64,000 nt of DNA from Bacteroidota bacterium (GCA_016706595.1 JADJJH010000001.1:880593-944592), one strand, 5' to 3'. Positions 53,481 through 63,023 are shown, numbered from the stretch's first letter. Program-made: numbers and translations. The notes: generated by a model from the sequence alone, not told the origin.

Positions 53481-56054
53481 ATGGCAAAAAACTTATTGAT
53501 TGTTGAGAGTCCGGCGAAAGCCAAAACGATAGAGAAAATATTGGGTTCCGAGTTTCAAGTGAAATCCTGTTTTGGACATATTCGAGATCTTGAAAAAGAC
53601 GAAATGGGTATTGATATTAAAAATAATTTCAAACCTGCTTATAAGATCTCTGATGAAAAAGTGAAGGTGGTGAATGAACTTCGTGCCTTAGCAAAAAAGT
53701 CGGATGATGTATGGCTTGCATCGGATGAGGATCGTGAAGGAGAAGCGATATCCTGGCATTTATGCGAAGTGTTAGGATTAGATCCGGCCAAAACTAAACG
53801 TATTGTGTTTCATGAAATCACAAAACCTGCCATTCAAAAAGCAGTAGAAAATCCAAGGTTAATAAATATGGATTTGGTGAATGCACAACAAGCACGACGA
53901 ATTTTAGACCGAATTGTGGGTTTTGAATTATCACCTGTTTTATGGCGTAAAATTACACGCAGCAATTCTTTATCTGCAGGTCGGGTTCAATCGGTTGCCG
54001 TTCGTTTAATTGTTGAACGCGAACGCGAAATCAATACCTTCAATTCAATAAGTACCTATAAAATCGAGGCGCAATTCACGGCAAAAGATATCAATGATAA
54101 AAACGTTTCTTTTAAAGCCGAATACTCGCCACGCATACCTTCAATTGATGGTGCTCGAAAATTTTTAAACGATTGTATTGGCGCAAATTATACCGTTGAA
54201 GACATTCAAATTAAACCTGCTCGTAAATCGCCTTCTGCCCCATTCACAACGTCTACTTTGCAACAAGAAGCCAGTAGAAAATTGGGATACTCTGTTTCTC
54301 GTACCATGCAAGTTGCACAGCGTTTATATGAAAGCGGTAAAATCACGTATATGCGAACCGATGCGGTAAATTTATCGCAAACCGCGCTTGATAATATTCG
54401 AGAAGAGATTATAAGAAGTTATGGTCCTCAGTATCATCAAACCCGTGTATTTAAAAATAAAAACGAAAACGCACAAGAAGCGCATGAGGCTATCCGTCCA
54501 ACAAGTATGGATATGCGCGATATCAACGATCCCGATAATCAACGTTTATACGAATTGATTTGGAAACGTACCATGGCTTGTCAGATGACTGATGCTGAAT
54601 TAGAGAAAACAACTGCAAAAATCGACATTTCAACACAAGCCGAAAAATTAACCGCTAGTGGTGAAGTATTAAAGTTTGATGGCTTTTTGAAATTGTACAT
54701 GGAAGGGAAAGATGATGACGATAATTCGGATGATGATCAAGAAGAAGGAATGTTGCCTTTATTAAAAGTAGGGCAAGATTTGAACATGCAAACGATGAGT
54801 GCCTTCGAAAAATTCAGTCGACCGGCACCTCGATACACTGAAGCCTCTTTAGTAAAAAAACTTGAAGAACTAGGTATTGGTCGACCTTCAACCTATGCCC
54901 CAACCATTAGTACCATTCAAAATCGAAACTATGTAGTTAAAAAGGATAAGGATGGAATACGCCGTACCTATAATGTTCTGACTTTACAAGGCAGTTCTAT
55001 TGCTGAAAAAACAGCCGAAGAAAATACCGGTGCCGAAAAAAGTAAACTCTTTCCAACCGATTTAGGTATGGTGGTTACCGATTTTTTAAAATTGCATTTT
55101 TCGGCAGTGATGGATTATCGCTTTACTGCTAAAATTGAAAGTGAATTTGATGAAATCGCCAATGGCAAAAAAGAATGGAGCCGTATGCTAGGTGAATTTT
55201 ACACCCCTTTTCACGAATTGGTTGAAACTACCATGGAAACTGCCGAACGAGCTAGCGGCGAACGTGAGCTTGGTATTGATCCGGTTTCAGGTAAAAAAGT
55301 AATTGCTCGTATTGGTCGTTTTGGTCCTATGATACAAATTGGCAATACCGATGATGAAGAGAAAGCAAAATTCGCAACCCTACGCAATACACAAAGTATT
55401 GAAACCATTACCTTAGAAGAAGCACTTGAATTATTTAAGCTGCCACATACCTTAGGTGTTTATGAAGATTTAGAAGTAGCAGTAAATATTGGTCGTTTTG
55501 GGCCTTATGTAAAATGGGGCGAACAATTTATTTCTTTACCCAAAGATGTTGAGCCTTTAGAAGTGAGTCTTGAATCGGCCATCGAATATATTAAAAACAA
55601 GCAAGAAGGTGATGCCCCTATTGCCATGTATGATGGAAAACCTGTTACCAAAGGCAAAGGTCGTTTTGGTCCGTTTATTAAATGGGATGGCTTGTATATT
55701 AATATTCCAAAAGGTTATTTTTATGAAACCATTTCGCAGAGCGATTGTAATGCTTTAATTGAAAAGAAAGTTGAGAAGGAAGCGAACAGATATATTTTAA
55801 ATTTCCCTGAAGAAAAGATTTCTGTGGAAAACGGACGATGGGGCCCATTCATTAAGTTTCAGAAAAAGATGTTGAAACTGTTAAAAGCTGATGGTAGTAA
55901 AATGACCGCCGAAGAAGCCGCAGTTTTAGATTTAGCCGAAGTGAAAAAGATGATAGAAACACAATTGCCGAATGCTTTCATCAAAAAAGCAGCTCCTAAA
56001 AAAGCTGCCGCTAAGAAAGCTGCACCACGAAAAAAGGCAGCGCCAAAAAAGTAG
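53481..56054 (+). CDS. topA: DNA topoisomerase I
   Basis: TopA relaxes negative supercoils. The 857-aa type IA enzyme has the Toprim Glu in VESPAKAKTIEKIL and the SDEDREGEA acidic triad near residues 82-90, and the catalytic Tyr in ITYMRTDAVNLS near 291. The C-terminus carries about four toprim-C-repeat-like segments (RIGRFGPMIQIG, NIGRFGPYVKWG, GKGRFGPFIKWD, ENGRWGPFIKF) instead of cysteine zinc fingers, and a Lys/Ala/Pro tail of about 25 residues that probably binds DNA. Length and order are typical for Bacteroidota. Confidence 0.97.
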   Translation: MAKNLLIVESPAKAKTIEKILGSEFQVKSCFGHIRDLEKDEMGIDIKNNFKPAYKISDEKVKVVNELRALAKKSDDVWLASDEDREGEAISWHLCEVLGLDPAKTKRIVFHEITKPAIQKAVENPRLINMDLVNAQQARRILDRIVGFELSPVLWRKITRSNSLSAGRVQSVAVRLIVEREREINTFNSISTYKIEAQFTAKDINDKNVSFKAEYSPRIPSIDGARKFLNDCIGANYTVEDIQIKPARKSPSAPFTTSTLQQEASRKLGYSVSRTMQVAQRLYESGKITYMRTDAVNLSQTALDNIREEIIRSYGPQYHQTRVFKNKNENAQEAHEAIRPTSMDMRDINDPDNQRLYELIWKRTMACQMTDAELEKTTAKIDISTQAEKLTASGEVLKFDGFLKLYMEGKDDDDNSDDDQEEGMLPLLKVGQDLNMQTMSAFEKFSRPAPRYTEASLVKKLEELGIGRPSTYAPTISTIQNRNYVVKKDKDGIRRTYNVLTLQGSSIAEKTAEENTGAEKSKLFPTDLGMVVTDFLKLHFSAVMDYRFTAKIESEFDEIANGKKEWSRMLGEFYTPFHELVETTMETAERASGERELGIDPVSGKKVIARIGRFGPMIQIGNTDDEEKAKFATLRNTQSIETITLEEALELFKLPHTLGVYEDLEVAVNIGRFGPYVKWGEQFISLPKDVEPLEVSLESAIEYIKNKQEGDAPIAMYDGKPVTKGKGRFGPFIKWDGLYINIPKGYFYETISQSDCNALIEKKVEKEANRYILNFPEEKISVENGRWGPFIKFQKKMLKLLKADGSKMTAEEAAVLDLAEVKKMIETQLPNAFIKKAAPKKAAAKKAAPRKKAAPKK

Positions 56055-56062
56055 TTTAACCT

Positions 56063-56196
56063 CGGGCATCTCTAAAAGCTTCCTAGGCAAGGCTTTCGAA
56101 CTTTTCAATGCCGATTACTATCGGAAGCGTTTACTTTTGTAGATAAAGAGTTTGCAAAATTCAAGTAACGAAGCATAGGAGATTATAGAGATACCC
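56063..56196 (+). repeat. Dispersed structured element, family R1, copy c
   Basis: The 134-bp element is bounded by GGGCATCTCT (56063) and AGAGATACCC (56187-56196). Inside are GGCAAGGCTTTCGAAC, ACTATCGGAAGCGTTTAC and GTAGATAAAG. The bounding stem sequence differs completely from that of copy b although the core is the same. It lies just after topA. Confidence 0.85.
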
Positions 56197-56212
56197 TTCA
56201 AGCAATGTATGT

Positions 56213-56464
56213 ATGAACATCGAAGAGAGAAATGATAAACAAAAAGCCTACAAACAATTTCGGGCCTCAATAGATATGGCGATGGGCTTAATCTATATCA
56301 TCATTCCGATTTACGCGATGAACATGCAATTTATTGTTGCTGCTTACGGAAAATCACTCGTGTATACAATAGGTGGTTTGTTTATTGCGTATGGACTTTT
56401 TAGAATGATTCGAAGTTTGATGGCCTTTAGAGAAATACTATCAATTTCAAAACGAAAATCTTAA
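56213..56464 (+). CDS. Small membrane protein, unknown
   Basis: The 83-residue protein has a charged N-terminus (MNIEERNDKQKAYKQFRAS) and two membrane helices (about 20-40 and 48-68), ending in a basic tail. No family recognised. It starts 17 bp after the R1 element, so its promoter may lie inside the element. It precedes a PstS-like lipoprotein gene. Confidence 0.65.
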   Translation: MNIEERNDKQKAYKQFRASIDMAMGLIYIIIPIYAMNMQFIVAAYGKSLVYTIGGLFIAYGLFRMIRSLMAFREILSISKRKS

Positions 56465-56588
56465 CCTTTATATTCAGTACTTCATTTTAAAATGTAAATT
56501 TGACGATTATTACAATCGTTCAGAAAAATTATACTATATATCACACGTAAATCGTTAGTACTTAGCTTTTACTTAAATTCACTATCCT

Positions 56589-57494
56589 ATGAAATTTAAC
56601 CCAATTACTCTTTTACTTTTTTGCTTCATGGCATCATTTTTAAATGCATGCACTGAAAGCGGACCTGCCGATAACGCAACTTCCGGTTCAATTAAAATTA
56701 GTGTGGATGAAACCTATAAACCGGTGATGGAAGAACAACTGAAAGTTTTTTTGGCACGGTTCCCTAATGCGAAAATTATAGCCGAATACAAACCGGAAGC
56801 CGATTGTATCAAAGATTTTTTTGAAGATAGCACGCGAGTAATATTTGTTACCCGAGAATTAAGTAAAGAAGAAACCGATTATGCCTTAAGCAAACAAATT
56901 GTAGCTAAAAGTATGGCGATGGCCCGAGATGCTGTTGTTTTTATTACTTCGAAAAATGCCAAGAAACAAGATTTTACCATTAAGGAATTACGAAATATCA
57001 TGACAGGCCAGGATAGTGCAAGTGATTATCAAATTGTATTCGATAATAAAAACTCAAGCACAGTGCGTTATATCCAAGACTCATTGATATCCGGTAAAAA
57101 AATTGCAGCCAATGTGTTTGCCGCTACTAATTGTGAAGATGTGATTAATTATGTTTCAAAAAACGATAAAGCTATTGGAGTCATTGGTGTTAGTTGGGTA
57201 GCCGACCCAACCGATTCGGTTGCCGAATCTTTTTTACAACAAGTTAATATTGCCGGTATTTGGCCAGATAATGATTCGGTAAACCAATTTGTAAAACCTT
57301 ATCAGGCTTATATTGGCTTACGAGAGTATCCATGCACCCGAAATTTTTATTTTATCAGTAAAGAAACATGGCAAGGTTTAGGCTCCGGCTTTGTAAATTA
57401 TCTTTGTCGCGATGGGCAATTGGTTTTTCGTACCTCAAAAATGTTCCCTCTACGTGTGAATGTGGTGCTCAGAGAGGCAAGTTCAACTAAATAA
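56589..57494 (+). CDS. PstS-like phosphate-binding lipoprotein
   Basis: The 301-residue lipoprotein has the lipobox FLNAC near residue 21 and a type II periplasmic-binding fold similar to PstS: VDETYKPVMEEQLKVF at the start, TRELSKEETDYA near 97, KNSSTVRYIQDSLISG near 158 and AIGVIGVSW near 196. Phosphate-binding residues are not all obvious, so another anion is possible. No phosphate transporter permease is adjacent. It is followed by a TPR protein gene 91 bp later. Confidence 0.85.
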   Translation: MKFNPITLLLFCFMASFLNACTESGPADNATSGSIKISVDETYKPVMEEQLKVFLARFPNAKIIAEYKPEADCIKDFFEDSTRVIFVTRELSKEETDYALSKQIVAKSMAMARDAVVFITSKNAKKQDFTIKELRNIMTGQDSASDYQIVFDNKNSSTVRYIQDSLISGKKIAANVFAATNCEDVINYVSKNDKAIGVIGVSWVADPTDSVAESFLQQVNIAGIWPDNDSVNQFVKPYQAYIGLREYPCTRNFYFISKETWQGLGSGFVNYLCRDGQLVFRTSKMFPLRVNVVLREASSTK

Positions 57495-57585
57495 ATTTTA
57501 AATAAATAACATTCGTATAGTATGTGAGTTTGCAAAACTTAAATATGTTTAAGGTCTCAAATAAATTTAATTCACGAAATTGAAA

Positions 57586-59172
57586 ATGAAGATGTCAAAA
57601 ATAAAAGGAATACTTGTTAGTGCATGTATGTTGTTAAGTACCTTAATGCATGCCCAATCCATCGATGAAGGTATCAAAATGTATAATTACGAAAGATACC
57701 AAAGCGCAAAACAAATTTTAAGCTCATTAGCAGCAACCAGTTCACAAGCCAACTATTACTTAGGTTTATGCGAAATTGGTTTAGAAAATAATGCTGCGGC
57801 AAAAGCCATTTTTCAAAAATTTCCTGATGATGCAGCAAACATTGCAGGTGTAGCTCGCGTAATGCTTATTGAAAAGCAAAATGCTGAAGCTATGAGTATG
57901 CTTACAAGAGTTGCCAGTAAAGCAAAGAAGAAAGATTGGTTACCCTTGAAATATGCAGCCGATGCAATTACCTATACCGAGGGTGGCGACCCCAATGTGG
58001 CCGTTGATTGGTATAAAAAAGCTTTGGAAGTTGAAAAAAATGGCAATACCTATTTAGCTATGGGTGATGCCTATCGTAAAATGCAAGGCGGTGGTGGTAA
58101 CGCCATGAGTAGCTATGAAATGGCTGATGAAATACCGACTTCTAAATCGGTTGCTAACTACAAAATGGGTAATTTATGGTATGCGGCTAAAAATTATGAT
58201 AGTGCATTGGTTAAATACAATCGCGCATCAGAGTTAGATGATAGCAATCCCCTACCCTATAAGGCTTTGGCCGACGCTTATTACAAGGTAAATAAATACA
58301 AAATCTCAAAAGAGAAAATTGAAAAATATATTGAGCGTTCCGACAAAACCATCACCGATCAAATTGAATATGCCAACACTTTATTTTTAGCGCAAGATTA
58401 TCCAAATGCAATTACCAAAATAAATGAATTGATTGCCAAAGGCGAAGCTGAAAAGCGCCCTTATATGTATCGTGTGTTGGGTTATAGTTTATACGAAACC
58501 AGCGATTGCGCTAACGCTAAAATCAATATGGATAAATTTTTTGCCAAGATGGATGTTAAAAAAGTAATTCCTTCCGATCATATTTATTATGGTAATATTT
58601 TATTGTGCGATTCGCTAACCGTTTCACAAGCCGATGCCGCCTTTCAAAAAGGAATTGCATTAGATACAGCAAAAGATAAATCGCCATTATACAAGCAAAT
58701 TGCTGAAAAATTTAATAAGAAAAGTGATTATGGAACTGCGGCGCTATACTACCAAAAGGTGCTTGAATCAAATACTACCAATATTACTGCCATCGATTAT
58801 TGGTGGACTGGTGCGATGTATTATTATAATAAAAATTACCCAGCTGCCGATTCTATTTATGGTATCATGACCACCAAATACCCTAACGAACCATCAGGTT
58901 TTTACATGCGGGGCAATGTTGCATTTTCAGGTAAAGACAAAGAATCGACCAATGGTGCGGCGGTTGAATCGTACACAAAATGGTTAACACTCATTAAAAC
59001 AGACGACCCTGAAAAGAAGAAAAACTTAATTAAAGTGTATACTTACTTGGCAACCGTTTCGTACAATATGGGCAAAAAAGAAGATTCACGAATGTATTGC
59101 GGTAAACTTCAAATTTTAGACCCGAACGATGAAAATGCCAAAAACATTTTAAAAGCCCTCGATACAAAATAA
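57586..59172 (+). CDS. Exported TPR protein
   Basis: The 528-residue protein has a signal peptide (residues 1-24, ending MHAQ) and then about ten TPR motifs across 30-525, for example SVANYKMGNLWYAAKNYDSA, PYKALADAYYKVNKYKISK and AALYYQKVLESNTTNITAID. It is probably a periplasmic scaffold. It follows the PstS-like gene, as in other Bacteroidota, where the pair is linked to TonB or gliding clusters. A TTG lies two codons before the chosen ATG. It ends in a strong terminator. Confidence 0.88.
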   Translation: MKMSKIKGILVSACMLLSTLMHAQSIDEGIKMYNYERYQSAKQILSSLAATSSQANYYLGLCEIGLENNAAAKAIFQKFPDDAANIAGVARVMLIEKQNAEAMSMLTRVASKAKKKDWLPLKYAADAITYTEGGDPNVAVDWYKKALEVEKNGNTYLAMGDAYRKMQGGGGNAMSSYEMADEIPTSKSVANYKMGNLWYAAKNYDSALVKYNRASELDDSNPLPYKALADAYYKVNKYKISKEKIEKYIERSDKTITDQIEYANTLFLAQDYPNAITKINELIAKGEAEKRPYMYRVLGYSLYETSDCANAKINMDKFFAKMDVKKVIPSDHIYYGNILLCDSLTVSQADAAFQKGIALDTAKDKSPLYKQIAEKFNKKSDYGTAALYYQKVLESNTTNITAIDYWWTGAMYYYNKNYPAADSIYGIMTTKYPNEPSGFYMRGNVAFSGKDKESTNGAAVESYTKWLTLIKTDDPEKKKNLIKVYTYLATVSYNMGKKEDSRMYCGKLQILDPNDENAKNILKALDTK

Positions 59173-59190
59173 AGCTCAAATTCTTCATGT

Positions 59191-59219
59191 AAAAGCCGGT
59201 TCATCAGCCGGCTTTTTTT
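59191..59219 (+). terminator. Rho-independent terminator
   Basis: AAAAGCCGG pairs with CCGGCTTTT across 8 bases, followed by TTT. It separates the TPR protein gene from atpG. Confidence 0.92.
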
Positions 59220-59284
59220 GTAAATAATATTTTCCACATTCATTTGATTCGCGCTCAACTACAACTATAAATCGATTTTTTTTA

Positions 59285-59292
59285 TATATTTG
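59285..59292 (+). promoter_or_regulatory. TAnnTTTG promoter element before atpG
   Basis: TATATTTG matches the consensus exactly, 24 bases before the ATG at 59317. It overlaps the in-frame TTG at 59290, ruling that out as start. Confidence 0.55.
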
Positions 59293-59316
59293 CGCAAATT
59301 TTTAAAACGCCCCTCT

Positions 59317-60195
59317 ATGTCTGGTCAGTTAAAAGAAGTAAGATTACGTATAAAATCCGTTGGTACCACACAACAAATCACCAAAGCCATGAAAATGGTA
59401 AGTGCTGCCAAACTTCGTCGTGCACAAGATGCCATCACACAAATGCGCCCTTACGCCGAAAAATTACAAGAGATGTTAGGGAATATCATTGCCAGCGCCG
59501 AAGGTTCTGCCGATGGGGGTTTGAGCATCGAAAGACCCATTGAAAAAGTATTATTTATTATTGTAACCAGCGATAGAGGTTTATGTGGTGGCTTTAATGC
59601 AAATTCTATCAAGTTGGTAAAATCGCGCATCAAAGAACAGTACAGCGAACAACACAAAAAAGGAAATGTAACTATACTTCCTCTCGGAAAAAAGGGATGG
59701 GAGAATTTCCAAAAAGCAGGTTATCCATTAATCGAAAATTTCTGGACTATCTTCAGCGATCTTAGCTTCGAAAATGTAAAAGCGGTTGCCGAACATGTAA
59801 GAAAAGCTTTCACTAATAAGGAATTCGATAGAGTTGAATTAGTATATAGCAAATTTAAAAATGCCGCTACGCAAGAATTTGTTTGCGAGCAACATCTTCC
59901 TATTCCAAAAGCTAAAAAAACCGGTACGGCAAGTTTAGATTTCATTTTTGAACCATCTAAGGAAGTCTTGATACAGGAATTAATGCCGAAATTATTAAAC
60001 ACGCAAATTTTCAAAGGTGTGCTTGATAGTAATGCCTCTGAGCATGGCGCACGTATGACAGCCATGGACAAGGCTACTGAAAATGCCGAGGAGTTATTAA
60101 AATCACTACGTATTTCTTACAACCGTGCTCGTCAGGCAGCTATTACTACCGAACTTACCGAAATTGTAAGTGGTGCCGCGGCATTACAAGGATAA
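59317..60195 (+). CDS. atpG: ATP synthase gamma subunit
   Basis: AtpG is the central stalk of F1, coupling proton flow to ATP synthesis. The 292-aa protein starts MSGQLKEVRLRIKSV, with TQQITKAMKMVSAAKLRRAQ near residue 22, ITSDRGLCGGFNANSI-like text (IVTSDRGLCGGFN) near 84 and the C-terminal NRARQAAITTELTEIVSGA. It has its own promoter and follows a terminator, so it is separated from any other atp gene. In many relatives it follows atpA. Confidence 0.96.
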   Translation: MSGQLKEVRLRIKSVGTTQQITKAMKMVSAAKLRRAQDAITQMRPYAEKLQEMLGNIIASAEGSADGGLSIERPIEKVLFIIVTSDRGLCGGFNANSIKLVKSRIKEQYSEQHKKGNVTILPLGKKGWENFQKAGYPLIENFWTIFSDLSFENVKAVAEHVRKAFTNKEFDRVELVYSKFKNAATQEFVCEQHLPIPKAKKTGTASLDFIFEPSKEVLIQELMPKLLNTQIFKGVLDSNASEHGARMTAMDKATENAEELLKSLRISYNRARQAAITTELTEIVSGAAALQG

Positions 60196-60228
60196 TATTT
60201 CCTTTTTGGTAACGTTTATTTTTTAGGG

Positions 60229-60340
60229 GCTATCATCTTTTATATCATTATGGTGCTTTAGCGCCGGCTTTCCTTTTCAAGCCTTCGTTCACGTCATTTC
60301 ATTTTGTTCTCTCAGGGCTTTCCACTCAATCCGGCAGCCT
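60229..60340 (-). repeat. Dispersed structured element, family F2, degenerate copy d
   Basis: On the minus strand it reads GGCTGCCGGATTGAGTGG, AAAGCCCTGAGAGAAC, then ACGAAGGCTTGAAAAGG and AAAGCCGGCGC. This matches the GCGGAAAGCCC and CGACGAAGGAG parts of copy a, but it is diverged. Confidence 0.45.
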
Positions 60341-60483
60341 TTGAGCAAAGCATATAAATCAGCAAACTAAAATCCAACTTATAAAATCTAAGTCCGTATA
60401 AAAAGTTCAATGACAATCCGTAAACATGCACCAAATAAGAAAAGAATCAGTAATCATTTTAGTCAGAAAATCAATGTTTCCAT

Positions 60484-60607
60484 ATCGGTTGACGGTTGGC
60501 ATTAGTGCCGGAGTTAAAGGAACGAAAATAATTGGTGTGTAAAAAAATTCATGAGGAACAAAATTTTGCGGCGATACGAATGCCGGCAATGCACCATTAC
60601 CGCATGT
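60484..60607 (-). repeat. Cassette-associated structured element F4, copy a
   Basis: About 120 bp, close to 80 percent identical by eye to the reverse complement of 63726-63847. The ends can pair (CCGGCAATGCACCA with TGGCATTAGTGCCGG). On the minus strand it starts about 20 bp after the stop of the 56-residue gene. Confidence 0.75.
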
Positions 60608-60624
60608 AAGGGTTTGTGCCTTTG

Positions 60625-60795
60625 TCAAGCAGGTTGTTTTTTGTCTGCTTTAAGTCGCAATGAACGTTCTTTACGTTTTGCAATTTTGTCCTTGATGTCC
60701 TGCATAATTTTCCTAAAGTCTACAAGTTCTTTTTCTGTCCACGGCTCTGACTTTGTCGATAAGTCTACGTTCTTTGGTTCTTTAATGAGTCCCAT
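60625..60795 (-). CDS. Small charged protein, partner of the GNAT-like gene
   Basis: A 56-residue open frame, MGLIKEPKNVDLSTKSEPWT followed by a Lys/Arg-rich C-terminal helix ending in KADKKQPA. It starts 4 bp after the stop of the GNAT-like gene and is very likely cotranslated. Similar small proteins beginning MGLIxEPKxVDF are familiar to me from Bacteroidota accessory regions, but I know no function. It could be an antitoxin-like or regulatory partner. Aspartate codons are largely GAC, unlike the core genes. Confidence 0.6.
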   Translation of the reverse strand: MGLIKEPKNVDLSTKSEPWTEKELVDFRKIMQDIKDKIAKRKERSLRLKADKKQPA

Positions 60796-60799
60796 AATT

Positions 60800-61324
60800 T
60801 TAGCTTTTAAAATATTGTGAGATAAGTTTTATTGCGGCACTTGGTTCAACAAACATTCTTAATCCTCGAAAATGTGTCGCATGAAGTGATTCTTGATAAT
60901 GTTTTATTAGAGCTGATTTAGCGTCAAAAGCAAGGAAACCGTCAAAACCTTTGTCAACCGAAACTTTGCAAGCATATGCAACAAGATTTCCGGGCACACC
61001 AAAATAAACTTTATCTTTTCCTTTATTAAATTTAGAACTCTCTATCAGATGCATAAAAACATGATCTTGTTTATCTTCAATGCTCACAAGTCCTTGGATA
61101 ATAGTTGGATTGTTAACTGTGGTCAACTTATAAATTTCCTTTGTCTTGTCCTTCAATTCTTTAAGCCAATCGAATTGCCAATCTGCTTTTTTTATTTGTT
61201 TGGCATCAAAACTTGTCAACCTAACAATTTCTGTGTCGAAAACCTCGCCTGTCAAAGTGTTTTCGATAGAATTAGTCAGCTTGTCGATAATAAAATCAAG
61301 TCCAGTTTTTTGTTTCTTTTTCAC
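60800..61324 (-). CDS. GNAT-like acetyltransferase-fold protein
   Basis: The 174-residue protein has a C-terminal half resembling the GNAT fold: GVPGNLVAYACKVSVDKGFD (core strand and helix), FLAFDAKSALIKHYQESL and GLRMFVEPSAAIKLISQYF. The N-terminal half is helical and Lys-rich. The start is GTG, 4 bases after a promoter-like TAAATTCG. Its 3' neighbour is a 56-residue protein and then the F4 element. Toxin or modification activity is possible but unproven. Confidence 0.6.
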   Translation of the reverse strand: MKKKQKTGLDFIIDKLTNSIENTLTGEVFDTEIVRLTSFDAKQIKKADWQFDWLKELKDKTKEIYKLTTVNNPTIIQGLVSIEDKQDHVFMHLIESSKFNKGKDKVYFGVPGNLVAYACKVSVDKGFDGFLAFDAKSALIKHYQESLHATHFRGLRMFVEPSAAIKLISQYFKS

Positions 61325-61328
61325 TTAG

Positions 61329-61336
61329 CGAATTTA
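61329..61336 (-). promoter_or_regulatory. Promoter-like element before the GNAT-like gene
   Basis: TAAATTCG on the minus strand has one mismatch to TAnnTTTG and ends 4 bases before the GTG start. Confidence 0.35.
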
Positions 61337-61839
61337 CGATATAATAACAGTCTTGTCAAATGTCACTTGAAGTTTATCTGTTGTCACACAGCATAACCGC
61401 TTACTTCTCAATAAAATAAATTAAGGTGTATCAAATGAAAGTTTAAGTGGATTGCTTGCAAGACAAACCGTTGAATTTAAAGGTGAACGAAATTTCTCTG
61501 CGCCTTCAAAGTGCAAAACTGCTGCATACTTTTTCCTCTAAGATTATCTGCCATATTTGAGTAAAAATAGGTATGCAAAAAACCTCGGCGCCTCCTGTTG
61601 TCAGCGGTGAAAATTTGTGCTTGCATTTTGGTGTTACTTAAAGAAGTATTATAAAAAGTGTCAAACTTCCTTGAATCTGCTTCTTCTATTTTCACTTATA
61701 TTTGTTTTCCAAACCAGTCTTAACCGCATGAAATAAAAAGCAGTACATTTTTTGTATACCAACAAAAATTAAACTTTGCTAAATTCCGTGTAGCTAACAG
61801 ATAAGTGAATAACCATTAATAACGTATAAATGTCAACCT
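61337..61839. other. Gene-free stretch between GNAT cassette and recombinase
   Basis: About 500 bp with no convincing gene. A minus-strand frame at 61477-61695 (72 aa, GTG start) has no recognisable composition or partner and is left out. The stretch holds the recombinase promoter-like element at 61697 and a GCTAAC near 61793. Confidence 0.5.
61697..61704 (+). promoter_or_regulatory. TAnnTTTG element upstream of recombinase
   Basis: TATATTTG matches the consensus and lies 135 bases before the recombinase ATG. Confidence 0.35.
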
Positions 61840-62880
61840 ATGAAAAAGTGGCATGCTAAGGTCATTAAACACCGGGGCGAATATCGCATAGCGGTATTTT
61901 TTGATCGAGACGCAGAACTCATTCAACGAATAAGAACTATCGATGATGCGAAATGGAGTGCAACCCATCGTGCCTGGCATGTACCCGATACGCCCGATAA
62001 TCGCATTCGATTTAAAATTGAACCTAAAATAATTCTCAACCCTTTACACGAGCAAAGTATTGAGCAATTTACATTATGGTTACGCTCAAAGCGATATAGT
62101 GAAAATACGATTGCTACTTATACCGACGCACTGAAATCATTTCTATTATTTTATAATGATAGTTTTATTGAAGAGATTACTGATTCAGATATTATAAAAT
62201 TCAACAACGAATACATTTTAAAAAAGCAATTATCATCATCGTTCCAAAACCAAATTGTAAATGCGGTGAAGTTATTTTTTCGAACAATTGAAAAAAAACA
62301 ACTCGATCCAGAGCTCATTCATCGCCCTAAGCGACAAAAACTTTTGCCTAATGTATTAAGTAAAGAAGAAGTGAAGTTGATACTAACGGCATTGCCTAAT
62401 TTAAAGCACCGCACCATGTTATGTTTAATATATAGTTGTGGCTTACGGCGAAGCGAGTTACTGGCTTTAAAAGCGGTTGACATACAAGCGGGAAGAAACA
62501 TTATTTTAATAAAGCAAGCCAAGGGCAAAAAAGATCGTATTGTTCCTTTGTCTGAAAAGATTTTAGTGATGCTACGTGAGTATTATCAGTTTTACAAACC
62601 CAAGGTTTGGTTATTTGAAGGTCAAAAAGTTGGTGAGCCTTATGACGAAAGAAGTTTGGCAAGTGTATTAAAATTAGCCTTATCAAAATCCGGAATCAAA
62701 AAACCCGTTACCTTGCATTGGTTGCGACATAGTTATGCAACACATTTATTAGAAGCCGGCACCGATTTACGCTACATACAAGAAATTTTAGGGCATAGCA
62801 GCAGCAAAACCACCGAAATTTATACGCACGTAAGCACACGAAATATTCAACAAATTAAAAGTCCGTTTGATGATTTGTAA
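61840..62880 (+). CDS. Tyrosine recombinase (XerC/D-like integrase)
   Basis: The 346-residue enzyme has an N-terminal extension (1-60, WHAKVIKHRGEYRIAVFF), a SAM-like core-binding domain (about 70-160) and the catalytic domain with Arg in SCGLRRSELLAL (near 203), Lys in AKGKKDRIVPL, H-x-x-R in LHWLRHSYATHLLEAG (near 289), His in LGHSSSKTTEIYTHVS and the nucleophilic Tyr. All catalytic residues are present. The C-terminal LLEAGTDLRYIQEILGHSS text is also seen in integron integrases, but the integron-specific extra helix is not obvious. It sits between two two-gene cassettes. Confidence 0.93.
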   Translation: MKKWHAKVIKHRGEYRIAVFFDRDAELIQRIRTIDDAKWSATHRAWHVPDTPDNRIRFKIEPKIILNPLHEQSIEQFTLWLRSKRYSENTIATYTDALKSFLLFYNDSFIEEITDSDIIKFNNEYILKKQLSSSFQNQIVNAVKLFFRTIEKKQLDPELIHRPKRQKLLPNVLSKEEVKLILTALPNLKHRTMLCLIYSCGLRRSELLALKAVDIQAGRNIILIKQAKGKKDRIVPLSEKILVMLREYYQFYKPKVWLFEGQKVGEPYDERSLASVLKLALSKSGIKKPVTLHWLRHSYATHLLEAGTDLRYIQEILGHSSSKTTEIYTHVSTRNIQQIKSPFDDL

Positions 62881-63013
62881 TTTACCGAAGTGATATCTGT
62901 GATAGACCAATAATTTCGTCTAAACAGCTATCTAATCGGTATAAACCACTGTAAGATTTTTATAGCAGTTTGGGCTACTATAATAATCACATTGGTATTA
63001 ATTGATATTATAT

Positions 63014-63023
63014 TTAAGTTAGC
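63014..63023 (+). repeat. Left copy of 10-bp inverted repeat flanking MntA-HepT
   Basis: GTTAGCGTAT is the exact inverse of ATACGCTAAC at 63717-63726, just after hepT. It is followed at once by a GCCTAACG box. Confidence 0.7.

Noticed and set aside
61477..61695. 72-aa minus-strand frame
   Set aside because: GTG start, no family, atypical composition and no promoter in the right direction.
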